In this document: one piece after another, positions 35,350 to 47,618 of the stretch
Layout: every line of letters begins with the position of its first letter
Numbering within the stretch: the first letter of the stretch is position 1
Origin: Chaetomium olivaceum
Lineage: Eukaryota > Ascomycota > Sordariomycetes > Sordariales > Chaetomiaceae
NCBI GenBank assembly: GCA_039881045.1
Contig: JAYWVB010000028.1
Coordinates: 1-64,000 of the forward strand
Direction: 5' to 3'
DNA: 64,000 nucleotides
Notes under the pieces: model-generated
Told to the model about the DNA's origin: nothing
Seen by the model: only the letters and a program-made list of their open reading frames with translations
Database searches by the model: none
Translations under genes and position numbers: made by a program

Positions 35350-36354
35350 GCGTGCAAACAGCGCCAACCGCGCCAAAGTTGACTTGTGCGGATTTTTGGT
35401 ATTGGCACCGGCGATGTTGTAGCCGAGATACCGATCAAGAGAGCGTTGTCGCAAGATGGTCGGCGTTACCAATCCCGACGTCTTGCGTCACGGTTTTCTC
35501 GGCCAACCAGAAACCAAGTTGTGCGAGTTAAGGTGGGCAGCGCCATAGCTTAGTAGCTGTTACCCCTGGCGACTGTCTTTCTTGTAACGCCTGTCTTGGA
35601 AGCGGGGTTTAACCCAAACTCCGACGAAGCCGATGGCCTTGGCATGGAACAGTCCCCACAGACGACACTCACTTACACCAACACACTACCTGACGACAGT
35701 ATGTATGTACATCGGACCAAACATGTGACAAAGATATTCAACGAACTGCGTGTTTCAAACATCATAATATCCCATATTAGACAGTTACGTACATACATGT
35801 GTATATAGCTTACATCGCCCCATTCATAAACAAACTTGGTATCTCCTCCGCTGCACCGCAGAATCGACAAGTAGAGGAAGCAAGAAGCAAGCTGAAGGAA
35901 AACAGGTGGATAGACGATCCAACTCGTCGGGTAAGATAAGCAAAAACAAAAACAAAAAAAGCAAAAAGCTAAAACCAACAGAATGCTCGCAGAGATGCCC
36001 AAAAGTGGCCATAGCCATCCGCTAAATGTGTGCGCGCGCGTGTATCCATGAATGATATGACATGACATGATCTTCGCAAACGTCTCCTGTGCAACATGCC
36101 GGCTCGCAAGCTCGCTCGTTCAATGAAATCGTACATGTCGTGGTAGTAGGGAGGTAGGTCGATCGTGGCCCAAGGCAACGTTGTCGTCGTTCAGTATCAA
36201 GAGGAAGAAAAGAACGAGAAGGGGGGAAAATCAGGTATCAAACGTCGAAATGGTATCTTTACTAAGAAAGAAGCAAGAGCGGCACCGGAAGGGGGTATGT
36301 GTGCCGCGGGTAAGGAGTTCCCAATATGAAAGAAAGGAATTCGCAAAAGAAGCC
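35350..36354. other. Intergenic region, no gene seen
   Basis: Holds the promoter of the Zn2Cys6 factor (right side of its start) and the 3' UTR of the RhoGAP gene. Some AT-rich and poly-A-like tracts occur near 35940-35970. Confidence 0.5.
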
Positions 36355-39300
36355 TCAATATTGGGCTTCCTCGCGCAGCCGGCTCTTGGACGGCTGCTGG
36401 CTGAGTGAGCCCATAAACATAGCGCTCTCGCGTCGGTTGCGGTACGGCTGCTCGTAGGCTGCCGGCGCCAGCCCGTTTTCGTACGTCGGTCTGTCGTACC
36501 CGGGACTAGCCCTGTGCCCCGAGTGTGCCTGGCTGGGATCGAAGCCCGTCGGGGCGGGAAAGCCACCTTCGTACGCTGGCCTCATCGAAGGGTGGTGTCC
36601 ACCCCCCATGTCGTGATTCATCTGTTGTCGCTGAGGAGGAGGGGTCGGTGTGCTCCTCGAGTGGAGAGTGGCCGCGTTCATCTGTGCCATCTGCTGCATC
36701 GTCATCGGCGGCGGGGTCGGCGTGCTCCGGTTTCCATGCGCTTCGAGCGATTCCATCAGGCGTTGCCGATGGGGGGAATCGCTGTGTGAGGTGGATGGCC
36801 TCCCGTCCGACGGCCGCCGCTCCTGAAACGACGCGGGGAGCGAAGGACGGCGCTCTTGCGGGTACTCGGGCTCGGTCAAAGGCAGCTCGTACTCGGACGG
36901 GTCAATCCCGAAGATGACTTCGTAGTTCTGCAGGAACATGGCAAACACCGGCGCCGGGATGTTGAGCGTTGGCGAAAATACGATGCCAACATTCCGTACC
37001 GTCATCTTGTTCACATCCGAGTGGTCGATGATCTTGATCAGGAATGAGATCAAGTACTTCAGGAGCGCTGCGTTCGCCTGCGGGAGACGCTCGACAAGCT
37101 CAGCAAGAGCAGCCATCTTCTCTTTGTGGTTCGTCATCTCCGTGACCGCGATGAACTGCGTGCGCAGGTCATTGGTGAGGATCGTGCTCGGCAGCTCGCG
37201 GAGATACATCTTGAGCAACGACGCGATGGCGTGGATGTCATAATACTGCTCGTCAGTGAGCAGGTTGATGTCCCCCTCCACGTTGAACCGCTCCCTAAGT
37301 TGCTTGATGACGAGGTTCGACCCGCTGAGCCGGAAGATGCCCTCTTCAAATATGGCGTTCTTGGTGTCGAGGTACTGGATGCAACGGTAGACGACAGCAG
37401 GCAGCGGAACCCTAACGTCCACGGGGGCATTGTACCGGACAGCCTCCGCCAGGGTAGCGCCAAACGCTTGCCGAATGGGTCCGTGGTAGCCACCCGTCGG
37501 TTGAGAGTTCCCACCTTCGCTCCCAAAGAGCGAGTCCTGGCCGTCGCTCGACGTCCTCGTCTTCGGCCCAAATCCGAAGAAGCTGCGCTTTCGGGCCTTC
37601 TTCTCCTCCTGCGTCGGCGGCGTGAGACCCATGCCGAGCTTGCTGCCCCACGACTCCGTATGTGATATTACTTGTGGGTCGCGAGGTGCCGAGATGGCGT
37701 AAGAGGATGTCGTTGACTGGCTGTGCGTCGACTCGTGATCTTGTTGCCCATGTGGCTTCCCCTTCGCTGCCCCCCCTTGATGCGGGACGTCGCCTTGTTT
37801 GGTGGCTTCGTAACTCACCCCGATCAAACTCTCATCTGCTGCCGCACCCTGCTGCGGTTGTTGCGCTTTCGCCTGGGGATGCGCCGCCTTCTTCTTCCCA
37901 TTGCCGCGCTCACCATTTCGCTCGTGGGCGTGTTCTTTCTTGGCATGTTCCTCGTCGTCCGCATCCCGGTAATCTATCCAGCGAAGCAAGGCTTCAACCC
38001 ATAGATCGCGCTCTTTGTCGCTCTCCGCACACAACACGTGCTTCGTCACGCTATTCGGATCCTTCTTCTTGGGTTCCAAGATCAGGAAAGCATGGCGATA
38101 CTGGTTATCACCTTCCTCCGCAGGGGCGCCCTGAGTCGGCGTGCCGTCGTTGGTGTGATGGGCCTGCTTGCCGATTTGTGCTTTTTGGAGCTTGATGGTG
38201 CCAAGATGCGCCCCTCCGGGAGTCTCGTAATACTTGAGGAGAGGGCCGTCAAGCACAAAGTACCGCGCCTTCCAGCCTCCAAAGTTCTTGCCTCGCTTTG
38301 TGAGATAGCCGTTGCGGAACGGCCGGCCGCCCGGCCCGACTCTCTGTGACTCGGCGTTGTTTTCACCAACGGAGCCTCCAATCTCGTCTGCATTGGGCGG
38401 CAACGTGCTCGTAGACAAGTACTTGCAGAGCTCGAGCGCCGTGGCATTGTCCAGAGGGGTATTCAACAGCTCGTCCAAGTACTGGTTGAGAGCAATGCGC
38501 CGGGCATCGAGTTTCGCCGGTGCATGGCCACTGAACAGTGACCGGTCCGGCGTCCTCGCGGTGAAAGCAGGACATTGTTTCAGCCGTTGATCCAGCTTAG
38601 CGAGCGACGCCGAGTCCTTCTCGATTCGCCAAAGTTCTCCGCCGTCTGCCCTTGAGTAAATCGCCAGAGTGAAGACTGGGTCTTCCTCTAACTGCGTCAA
38701 TGAGATGAGGCTGGCTCTGGAAGGCTTCATACGAGACGATGCAACCCGAATGTCAATGGACGGAAGCGCGTTAGGGGGGAGCAGAAGGTCGGGATATTCT
38801 TCAGTGACGAATCCCTTGAAAACCTTGGTCCGTTCTATCGGACTATCGGTGCTCGACTTGGTGGGGCTCGGCGTCCCATATCCTTGGTCTTCTTGCTTGA
38901 CGATATTCAGGGGCCTGGGCGACTTCAGCACCAAGGGATCTCCGGCGGGAGAAGGTGTCAAGAGAGGCGTGTTGGGAGGCAACGGAATAGGCGCCCGCGG
39001 TGGTCGGGGGGACAGCGGCACACTAGGGAAGCCCAGAGGCGAGAGCGGCGGGGGAGTTAACCGGGGAGGTCAACTGCGTAGGTCTAGGGCTCGAGGGTAG
39101 GCCGGGACTCAGCAGCCCTGAGGGCATGGCTCGTGAGTCGGGCGCGCCGTTCAAGACCCCGGCGAGAGACGCTGGCTCCCGTGGCGGGAGTAGCTTGGTG
39201 GTCTGGACGACCCTGGGGCTGGCAGGCATCTCGCTCGCAGGCGCCTCGGCCTTGTCCGTCGCCTTCCGGCTACCACTCTGCTTGCTCTTTTTCGACAAGC

Positions 39301-41270
39301 TGCGGAACTCTGCCTCTTTTCTGGCTAAGATCTCACGCTCCCGCTCGTCTTCCTCCCGCGTCCTTCTCCGGCCCCTGCGGTCGTCGGGTTTCAATTCATC
39401 CACCTCGAGGATGTGGTCATAGTCGGTATCCGTCTCCGGGTCCTCATCCGGGACAACATTCGGCCTGGCCCTCTGTTTCGGCTTCGGCACCGCCGGCTTC
39501 GGCTGCATTTTTCCGTTCTTCAAGTGCAGAGGCGCCGGGGGAGGCTTTCGTGGTGGTGGCGCAGCAGGTGGAGGAAATTTGGACGCACCCTCGTCCGGCC
39601 TTGGTGACCGTTCTGGTAGGCCAACCGGAGGTTGCGGCGGCGGCATCCGAGGCGGTTCGCGGGGCGCGGTACGGGAGGGCGGGAGGTTCATCATGATCGG
39701 AATCTCCTTTGCGTCTTCCAACCGTCTCGAGGCAACTTCCGCCTCGCGCTCCTGTTCTTCGTGGTCGAACCGATCCAGTGCATGTTCACTCGGTCTCGGC
39801 ATCATGTGGGATGGGTCAAGCATCTCGCGAACGGTCGGTCGGGCATTAGTGGCAGTCGTCGTTTGGTACGCTGGTGGGGTTATGGGATACGGCGCCATGG
39901 AAACGTCAATGGGCGAGTGTTTGTGGTCATCCGAATCCAACGTCTTGGGCGACAAGGGAACTTCGAAGACCTGTTCCTTGGGCGACGAAGTCGTCGTATC
40001 GGCGCCGTTCAAGCTCGCCCCGTGGCTGCTTGACGCCGATATTGAGGGTGCCAATGGCGCTTCGGACCCCTCCAACACCTCCTTCAACTTCTTTCTGTAT
40101 TTTTCTTTATCCTTCAGCGCCCGCTCGAGGTCCTTATTGAGACCTAGGATCATGGCTCTCTGCTTGTCCACGAGCCTCCAAAGCTGCGCATTTTGCTGAG
40201 ACTGCGACTGCTTCTCTTTGAGCAAGTACTGAATGACTGCCTCGGGACTACCGGCCGTCTTGATCAAGTTTGCGATTTCGTTGGACCCAACGGTGCCGTC
40301 CTGTGCGGTTTTCTGGAGGCTAGACCTCGAGGAAATCGCGGAGATGGGGCCGAGTCTATCGATGAGTTCCGTGGCGGGTTCCCGGCGGGCTCTGCCCGCG
40401 CGCCCGCCGATCCAGGCATGATGGGAGGCCGGTTTGGAGGAGGGCCCCCAGGAGGTGGTGCGGCTACGAGGGGGTCGGAAACGCTGCGCACCTCATTCGG
40501 AAAACGGAGTGAGTTGGGAGATGGCGCCGGTCTAGTACACAGACTGTCAGCGCACGCGCGTCCGCCACAAGGGCTGGAGGGGGGCGAGAATGGGTCTTCG
40601 CCAGAAACGCACCCAGGACTTGTCGCCTCGGGCGTGGTGCTCCCTGAGGAATCACTGTTGAAGTACGTCTTCTCGGACGGTTGCGAAAAATCGTCTTCCG
40701 GGGCTGCGGTGGTCACAATGCGTGGGACAGCGGCAGAGGAAGAGTCAGGAAAGGGCGAGTCTGTAGAGAGTGGGCTTGCGGGTACCCGTCTCGACCTAAA
40801 GCGGACAAAGCGATTGGGTCAGTACTGTGGACACCACGGTCGAAGGCACGAGTCGGTCGTTGCACCACTGCGCAAATTCCAGGCAAATGCTATGCGCCGG
40901 CAATACGGAGAGCGCTCGTCGTCGGGGTGGTGGATCGTGTAGGTAGTAGTAGTAAGTCAAAGGAATGCCTCGAATTATCTCGGCCTCCAACTTCGCGTTT
41001 GCGTTTTGGGCGCCGTCGACTGGGCAAACACTTTGCAACGACCCCGCCCAAAAGTGTCCCAAGCAAAACCCAGTGGTTTAGAAACAAGGAAAATAGCGAA
41101 GGAGGAAGAAAGAAGACCAATCATCGGCGTGGGGCCGGTGTTATGGAGGAGGAACGAACGGAAGAGCCGTACCTCGAGCTTGCGGCGTCCGGCCGAGTTG
41201 GCAGCGGGCTATTGGCCGTGTAGCGCACTGTTCTCCCGATGGTAGGGCTGTCCTGGAAGGTCGAGTCCAT
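36355..41270 (-). CDS. Rho GTPase-activating protein, BEM3-like (coiled coil, PX, PH, RhoGAP)
   Basis: Proposed exon 1 is 41270-41173 (MDSTFQDSPTIGRTVRY...), with a 377-nt intron (GTACGG...TTTAG) to exon 2 at 40795. The splice phases agree, but this 5' end is inferred. A conserved start block ELIDRLGPISAISS leads into SPEAVIQYLLKEKQSQSQQN and a coiled coil (LWRLVDKQRAMILGLNKDL). After a long Pro-rich linker come a PX-like region, a PH domain (GYLTKRGKNFGGWKARYFVL) and RhoGAP with the arginine finger in EEGIFRLSG and later LLKMYLRELP and NVGIVFSPTL. In yeast Bem3 has this order and inactivates Cdc42 at polarity sites. The frame changes twice, near 40395-40410 and at the G5 run 39050-39054, each by one base. 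The total is roughly 1,480 aa. Confidence 0.87.
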
Positions 41271-44200
41271 AGAGCCCGGGTGTGTGGCCGCGGAGGGCTG
41301 GTGAGATGGTGGTGAGCCAGGTGGTCAACCAGGTGGTCGTGAAGGTGCGACAGGGAGCCCGCTGTGCAACAGACTGGTGGAGGCCCTGGTTCGTGGGCGA
41401 AAAGGGGGGCGGCAGATTAAGCAGGACAGCTCGCGGAGGTTTCGAGATCCCTGGGTGACCCAAATCGGCGTCGCATCGATACACAGTAGGTAACCAATCT
41501 CACTCAACCACTGCTAGAATAAAAATAAGACAAGGCGGCCGTAATACCGACACCGCGATGACAGGAAAAGGTCGTTTGAAGAAAGCACACGTCGACGTCG
41601 TGGTCGGCGAACGATGATGGAAAATATGGGGCTCTTGAATAGATAATTTTAAACGGCCTGGGATGGAAGTGCACACGCCTATGGCGCTAAAACAGAGTTT
41701 GGAAAGGCTAGGCAAGTCATTCCTGCAGGTGCATCCGCTTGCAGTTGATGATGATCGAAGACGGTCAGGTCTTCAAAGGCAGGTTCCGGTAGTCTGACAC
41801 CTGGCCGGGAAAGCTTGACTGATTGCGTTGCTTGATGCCCGCCTCCGGGCCTGCAGTGCGAGTTGCGATCCGATGGGTGAGTTTCGTCTGATACCTTACC
41901 GCGGCACGCTGCAGCGAGATCTGGGCAGGCGAGACGACAAGAGGTCCGTTCTACGGTCCAGACGCGGCGAGGCGGGCTCAGGTGGGCTTCCAATTCCAAA
42001 ATGGACTTAGAGGCAGGCACCGTCTCGGCAGCCCCACCCTCCTTCGCTTGCCCCTCTGTCCCTAATTCCCGATCTCCACACGCAGGGGAACGAGCGGCAA
42101 CGTTTGCTTTCATGGGAACCTGCTGGAAGTGCGCAAACATCAGGTCACCTGCAACTTGAACTCAAAAAGTGTCTTTATCATTGACCTGGAGACGGTGCTG
42201 TATGTGAACTCCTGATCTTATCAGCAGGTTCAATTATATTCTGATGTTATTCAAAAGGTCCGAAGCAACATGCCTCGCGCGGAGCCCAGACAGTGGCAGC
42301 CATCAGTGTGGTACCCGCACCCCTCTCACTAACAAATGCGATCACTCTTCTCTCTCTCGCCTCTCGACTTGGGCCGGATAGTCAAATACTGTCTGAAACA
42401 ACTCGCCGTTCCAAGGACCTTTGCCCTGTTATTTATCCGGACTCTGACTCTCGCTCTCAAGGTCCGCAGCCGGGCTAGCAACTCTATCCAAACAACTTCG
42501 ATTCCTTTAATGTTGGTATCGTTGTTACACCCGCGAGCACCACCCATGTCCGTTCCGGAAGAGCGGTAAGATATCCCCTGATTTTTTTCAGTAATTACTT
42601 TTATACAATATGTACACGTGAAATGACAGGCGGAGATCAAGATCCTATTGCTCAATCGCCGTGCCGTCCAACTTTGAGGAACCTTCAACATCATACGTAA
42701 CGGTTCTGCCAAACCCGAGACATTTTGTTAGGGCGGGACTCATGTGGACAAGAGGCGGGTCTCTGCAAGCCAAGTCTCGCCCATGCGAATTCCCCACAAA
42801 TGCCAAGGCCAGGGACCCTTTCTCCCAAGACTTTCTGAGTTTGAACTCGGAAAAGCACAGTCTCTCCTTCCTCGGTATGAGAGGGAGGCATATTTCCCCT
42901 GTGATTTCTTCAAGTTATGCCCCCGTGAAGTCTTTTCAACCTCAGGCTCACTGAATGTTCGATTCGATCAACCCCCGAGACATTTGAAGGAGTCCAGTGT
43001 CACCCACGAAATTGCGGGGAAACCTCTGGACTTCACGAACCACGACCCCCACGAATTTAGCGATGGTCTCATGCAGGGGTTGCAGAAGAGAAGGCTCATT
43101 GCAGGCGCACGGAGCAACCTCGATTTCATGAATCCCGTCCCAACAAACCGCTCCTCGTCGCAACACACATACCATTTGTCAGTATGCAGGAACCCGGGAA
43201 GACGCCTACCGAACCGACAGACGCAGTGTGATATCGCCCTCCAGTGCCGTGAATTCCCGGACGCAAACCCGCATCTCGGCAAGCCACATTCTCGAGTTCA
43301 GCGGAAAGGCATGTTCACATGCAACAACCCCGAAAGTAACAGCAACAACATGTCAGTCAATTTTCCGGAGGAGCTCAGGTTTCGTCGCCTCCTCCGCGAG
43401 AGCCGAAATGAGGACGCCATCGAAAGACGGGTTCTCAGTCCCGAAGCCGCCAATCGGGCCAACTAGACTCGCCACACGTCGCAACAGGAAACCTGCTTAA
43501 CTAGAAAACGAAAGAGCGGTGTGATGGTGGAATCGACATCTCACCTTGGAAATCTTTCCCCATCGTCCCGAGAAATTGATTCTCAACGTTGCCAGGGATT
43601 CCAGGTACCACAAAGGCGCTCAATGGGGAGATATTGGAGGTGATTGGGCCCTTCAAAAATATGGGCCCTATGCAAGTCATTGCCAGAGCTCCGCTTTCTG
43701 TTGCGATGTTCATCACTCGCGTGGGCGAAAACACTTTCTCCGGCCCATGATTGGGTTGCACCTCGCGGCTGGGCCGCCCCTGAAATTCCCCCAGCAGAGG
43801 TTCCCGAACAAGTCGCGCAGATGGCCACGGGGTTGCCCAGCGAGTCATCAACTTGGCTTCCACGCTTTCTTGACAACCAGACAAACGCAGCAAAAAGAAG
43901 TCTCTGCCTCCTTCCGCCTTCCGGCCGCCGAACTCGGTTGCGCCATCCGAAACGTTCCGGGGTGCGGAAAGGTCGGCCAAGAAACATGGGGACATGCACT
44001 GATCTACAGGGTCGAAGACGTCACAGTTTCAAGTGGCTCCGTCCCACTGCTGTTAAAAGATCCCGGAGCCCAGCGTGCCCAGCTCGGAAGGCAACGGGTC
44101 TGCCCGGGGAACCCAACTCCGTGCAACAAATCGGCCTGGGTTGACGGCGTCCGACCGACCCGAAAACCAAGACCTTTCGTCTGAACCCACACTCGTCGCC

Positions 44201-46272
44201 AAAAGGTCAGGCCAACCCGCAGGCGGCCCGAAACAGTCTAACGAGTCATCATTCGGCAAGACTTGTCTTTGAACACCACAACTTCGCCAACAGGAGCATT
44301 ACACAAGAGCGGCTCCCCAGACCTGCGGCACGGATATTACCGTCCGTTGATGGTGCTCACTGAGGCAACTGCTCACATGAAACGCCCTTAAGGCTAAGTG
44401 GCCAGCGGCCACGCGACACCACCCTCAACAACTCCAAACAGCTATGTACTTCGCCTATCAAATCGCTTCACCCCCTATCCCAGCACCAACAAACACTCAC
44501 TTCAAACGCAGCATGGCTACGGGTCGCTCGTTTGCACAGTCCGAGGTCTAGCTTCGTGTCTATGTTCTCCTCCACACCTTTGACATCCATGAGTGCGGTA
44601 TGACATCCTCTCTGACTCGCGCGAAGGCAGGGCGAGCCGAGACAGGATCGGGGGTCGACAAGTCCCTTGCTCTCGGCCCGTCAATGCTTGGTGGCCTGAC
44701 TCCCCACACTTTTAGATCTCGCCGTTGGCGATCTTGTGTAGCCTTCTTTAGACTGTCATCCTGCATGCATGCAAGGCTCCCCGGTAGCAAATAACTACGC
44801 AGTAACGCGCCAACGGAGAAACGCAAGCTTGGTGAAGCTCGGCCGTTGGGGTTGCACAACCTTTGGATGAAGTCAAACGCCGCTTGTGCCGTATGTCATT
44901 CCGGCAGCTACGTCACACTGTTGATATCAGATCCCAGAGGACGAGCACAGCCGACTCCTTTCATTGCTTGAATGGGAATTGGAATGACGTTGGGCAAAAC
45001 TATTCAGATCCCCCTAAAGATAGTAGCAAAGTGCTGCCTGCGATGTGAGCGTTCTGCGGGAGAGAGGCGCCTGAAACAGGGCTCGCTGGGAGGGCCAAGT
45101 CTCAGGGGTCGTTTCAAAGGGTGCATGCTGACCGACAAGGACAATGCAAGCGCTGTAACAACGCTGTCGCGTTCCGTCGCGGTCCTGTTCCCCATCTAGG
45201 CTCAAGAAAATAAAAACAAATGGTGGATGGACGAACATGGGCATTCGGCTAGCGCACGCCTTCGTACTCGTACATCATCACATCATTGGTGATGGCGAGC
45301 TAAACGATAATCGCGTCCATGGCTTCGTCAGCTCCGGCCGCAGCTAGGGCCGCTTGACTATCTTCGTAGGCGTGTGCGTCATCCCCCTACAGGGTCAATT
45401 AGTCGTTATCTCAACGGTCTGTTGGTGATACTCGGCTGTAGGTGATCTCACGTATCTTAGCGCAGGGTGACGCCAGCGTTGTTAAAGAATTTAGTATTGT
45501 CGGCTCGTTTACAAGAGAGTGAAGGTCAAGTAAATGCCAACGACCAATGGGTACCTTCATAAATGAATCTCCTAGATACGAGGGCAAGTCCCGGTGACGG
45601 TTATGTCACTGTGTCTGAGGCCTCAGAGCAATGGACATCAGCGAAGTGAGATATCAACCGCCGGGCCCTCTTTGCCTTCGTCCATAGACACCGTGAAGGT
45701 GAAGCTCTCTTAAGACACTGAGCGTATCTCCTAGGTACAATATGCTCAAGAAATATACATGGTTCCGTATCCAGGCACTCGAAGGGTTATTTAAGAGATA
45801 AGTGTTTGACAACCATTAGACCTTAACTGGCTCTGAACTCTAAGTTCTTTTTTGGCGCCCCAACCCTTTACTCCCTCACAAGCAATTGTGGACGTATATC
45901 TACCGTCCAGGGGCCGAGACGGGGACTTTATGGTTTTAATGGCCCCGAGTTGCCAAAACATGTAAGCTGGAAATGTCAATTATGGCAGCCATGCCCGAGT
46001 TACATCTCCTAGAAACCGGTAACAAGTACCTTGGGCACTGGTCAGGTACAGATCAATGCTTGCACTTTCCACATAGGCCACCCAGTGATGTCAAGGTGGA
46101 AAGAGTTACCGAAGTACGGGAGTTCCAGGACAACTCGAAAGTTGAAGGTCCGATATGAACATCAGTCATCTACACAACAATTACCCATGCCTCCGACCGT
46201 CGCATAGAAATATTGAACCCGCGCATTTTTACGTTCTTCGACGGCTCAGTTTATCACAGCAGCACATCTAGC
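41271..46272. other. Gene-poor interval, 5 kb
   Basis: No gene is supported. Between about 42660 and 44260 both strands carry several overlapping open frames of 90-240 codons without a recognisable domain (see findings). The flanks, 41300-42600 and 44300-46270, show nothing recognisable apart from the promoter of the RhoGAP gene at the left end. Confidence 0.4.
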
Positions 46273-47156
46273 ATGCCTCACTCCATTCCTCGGTCCAGAA
46301 GCCGAGTCCAGCATCGCCACTCTTTCCCGGTACCTGCCACAATGACCCGAGACGCCTGCGTGTTTGAGAAAGCCGAGCCCATCTTCTGGTCCAACGATGT
46401 TTGGGCCGGCGACCCCGACGGGGACATAACCCTCAGCTTCGAGGACGAAATGTGGAGGGTCAAGAAGGACATCATCATCGCCCACTTCCCCTGGCTCACC
46501 GCAGCCATGGCGAAAGCAGAACCGGTAAGCAGAACTTTGATCCACACTACTCTCACCAACTGTTCCTAACACAGAAATAGGGGGACCCCGTCATCGTCCG
46601 CCCCCGTACGTCCACAACAACCCGCCCAAGAGTCTTCTCTGCACTGCTCCAGTACCTCCACACAAACGGCGAGTCCCCCATCACCAGAAGCCCCCACCCC
46701 GTCCACCCCCTCCAACACTAACCCGTTCCTCCGGGGACCCTCACCATGCAGAACTCCCCGCCCAGCTCTAGGAAGACCACCCCTCCTTCTTCACCTTCGT
46801 CGAGATGTAACTTCCTAGCCGAGCGCTTCCGGCTCGACGCCCTCAAGGTCGGCATGGCGGCGTGCGTGGAGGAGCTCTCGCGGCACGTGCTGGCGCTGTC
46901 CGGCCACCACTGCGCGCACTGCCGGCTCTCCTGGGCGGAGGCCGAGTGGGAGGAGAAGCAGCACCTGGCGTCGTTTCTGGACGCGGTGCTGGTCGTAGAG
47001 ACGCAGCCGTGGAGCGCTAGGATGGTCAAGGCAATGTATGATGCGGGGGATCGAATGAAGGGGAGGCTGGTGAGGTTGGTGGAGTGGAGGCAGTTTGTGG
47101 AGGAGTTTCCGGAGGGGAGGGGGTTTGCGAGGGCGATTGGGGTGCGGAAGATTTGA
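46273..47156 (+). pseudogene. BTB/POZ domain pseudogene
   Basis: Exon 1 (from the ATG 46273) encodes DGDITLSFEDEMWRVKKDII and AHFPWLTAAMAKAEP, a BTB start. An intron of about 56 nt (GTAAGC...AATAG, ending 46580) leads to FSALLQYLHTNGESP. The rest is spread over frames: one reads ELPAQL, a TAG, then EDHPSFFTFVEM. The other reads FLAERFRLDALKVGMAACVE to the stop. The order matches a BTB domain with its BACK-like helix. The TAG in the middle, a frame change near 46805, and a TAA at 46719 are the lesions. A 51-nt in-phase intron could remove the TAA, but not restore the conserved reading. Likely a decayed relative of the 22-25 kb BTB gene, though similarity between the two is low. Confidence 0.6.
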
Positions 47157-47618
47157 GTTGGGGTGGTTGGGTGGTTTCATGGAGAGGGTGGTTATGGGAG
47201 GGAATATGGTTGTGGCATTGGTTTGGTGTTTGGGGGCTGGCTTCATAGGTTATATCGCAGCAGGTAGATAGATCTCTTGTCCATCGGTAGTCAGAATCGA
47301 CACTGGGGTTTGTCTTTGGGGCCTTTTGCGACACTGCCTGCCGCCATGATTAAGGAGTTATTAGTAGATTGTGTATATGCGAAGAGAATAAACGGTTTTA
47401 TGCTTGTCTGGAAACATGTACTCCAGTCTCCCTCTTTTCTTCGTGTCTCATACATCGTCAAACCGGCCGTATGTCAGTCCCTATCGTATATCCCATCATG
47501 ACGAATTTGTAAAAGAGCTTCCGTTATATCCAACGCCCTCACGACAGCATCGACGAGGCCCGAAACGGAACTAAACCGGGAAACCAACTCGCCCGAACCT
47601 GACGCCCCCTTCAGATCA
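47157..47618. other. Convergent 3' intergenic region
   Basis: Lies between the BTB pseudogene (plus) and the RS/Pro-rich gene (minus). No feature is seen. Confidence 0.5.

Noticed and set aside
40796..41172. Separate small gene between RhoGAP exons 1 and 2
   Set aside because: The frames in this interval do not resemble protein, and the borders behave as an intron (GTACGG...TTTAG) whose phase joins the two coding parts.
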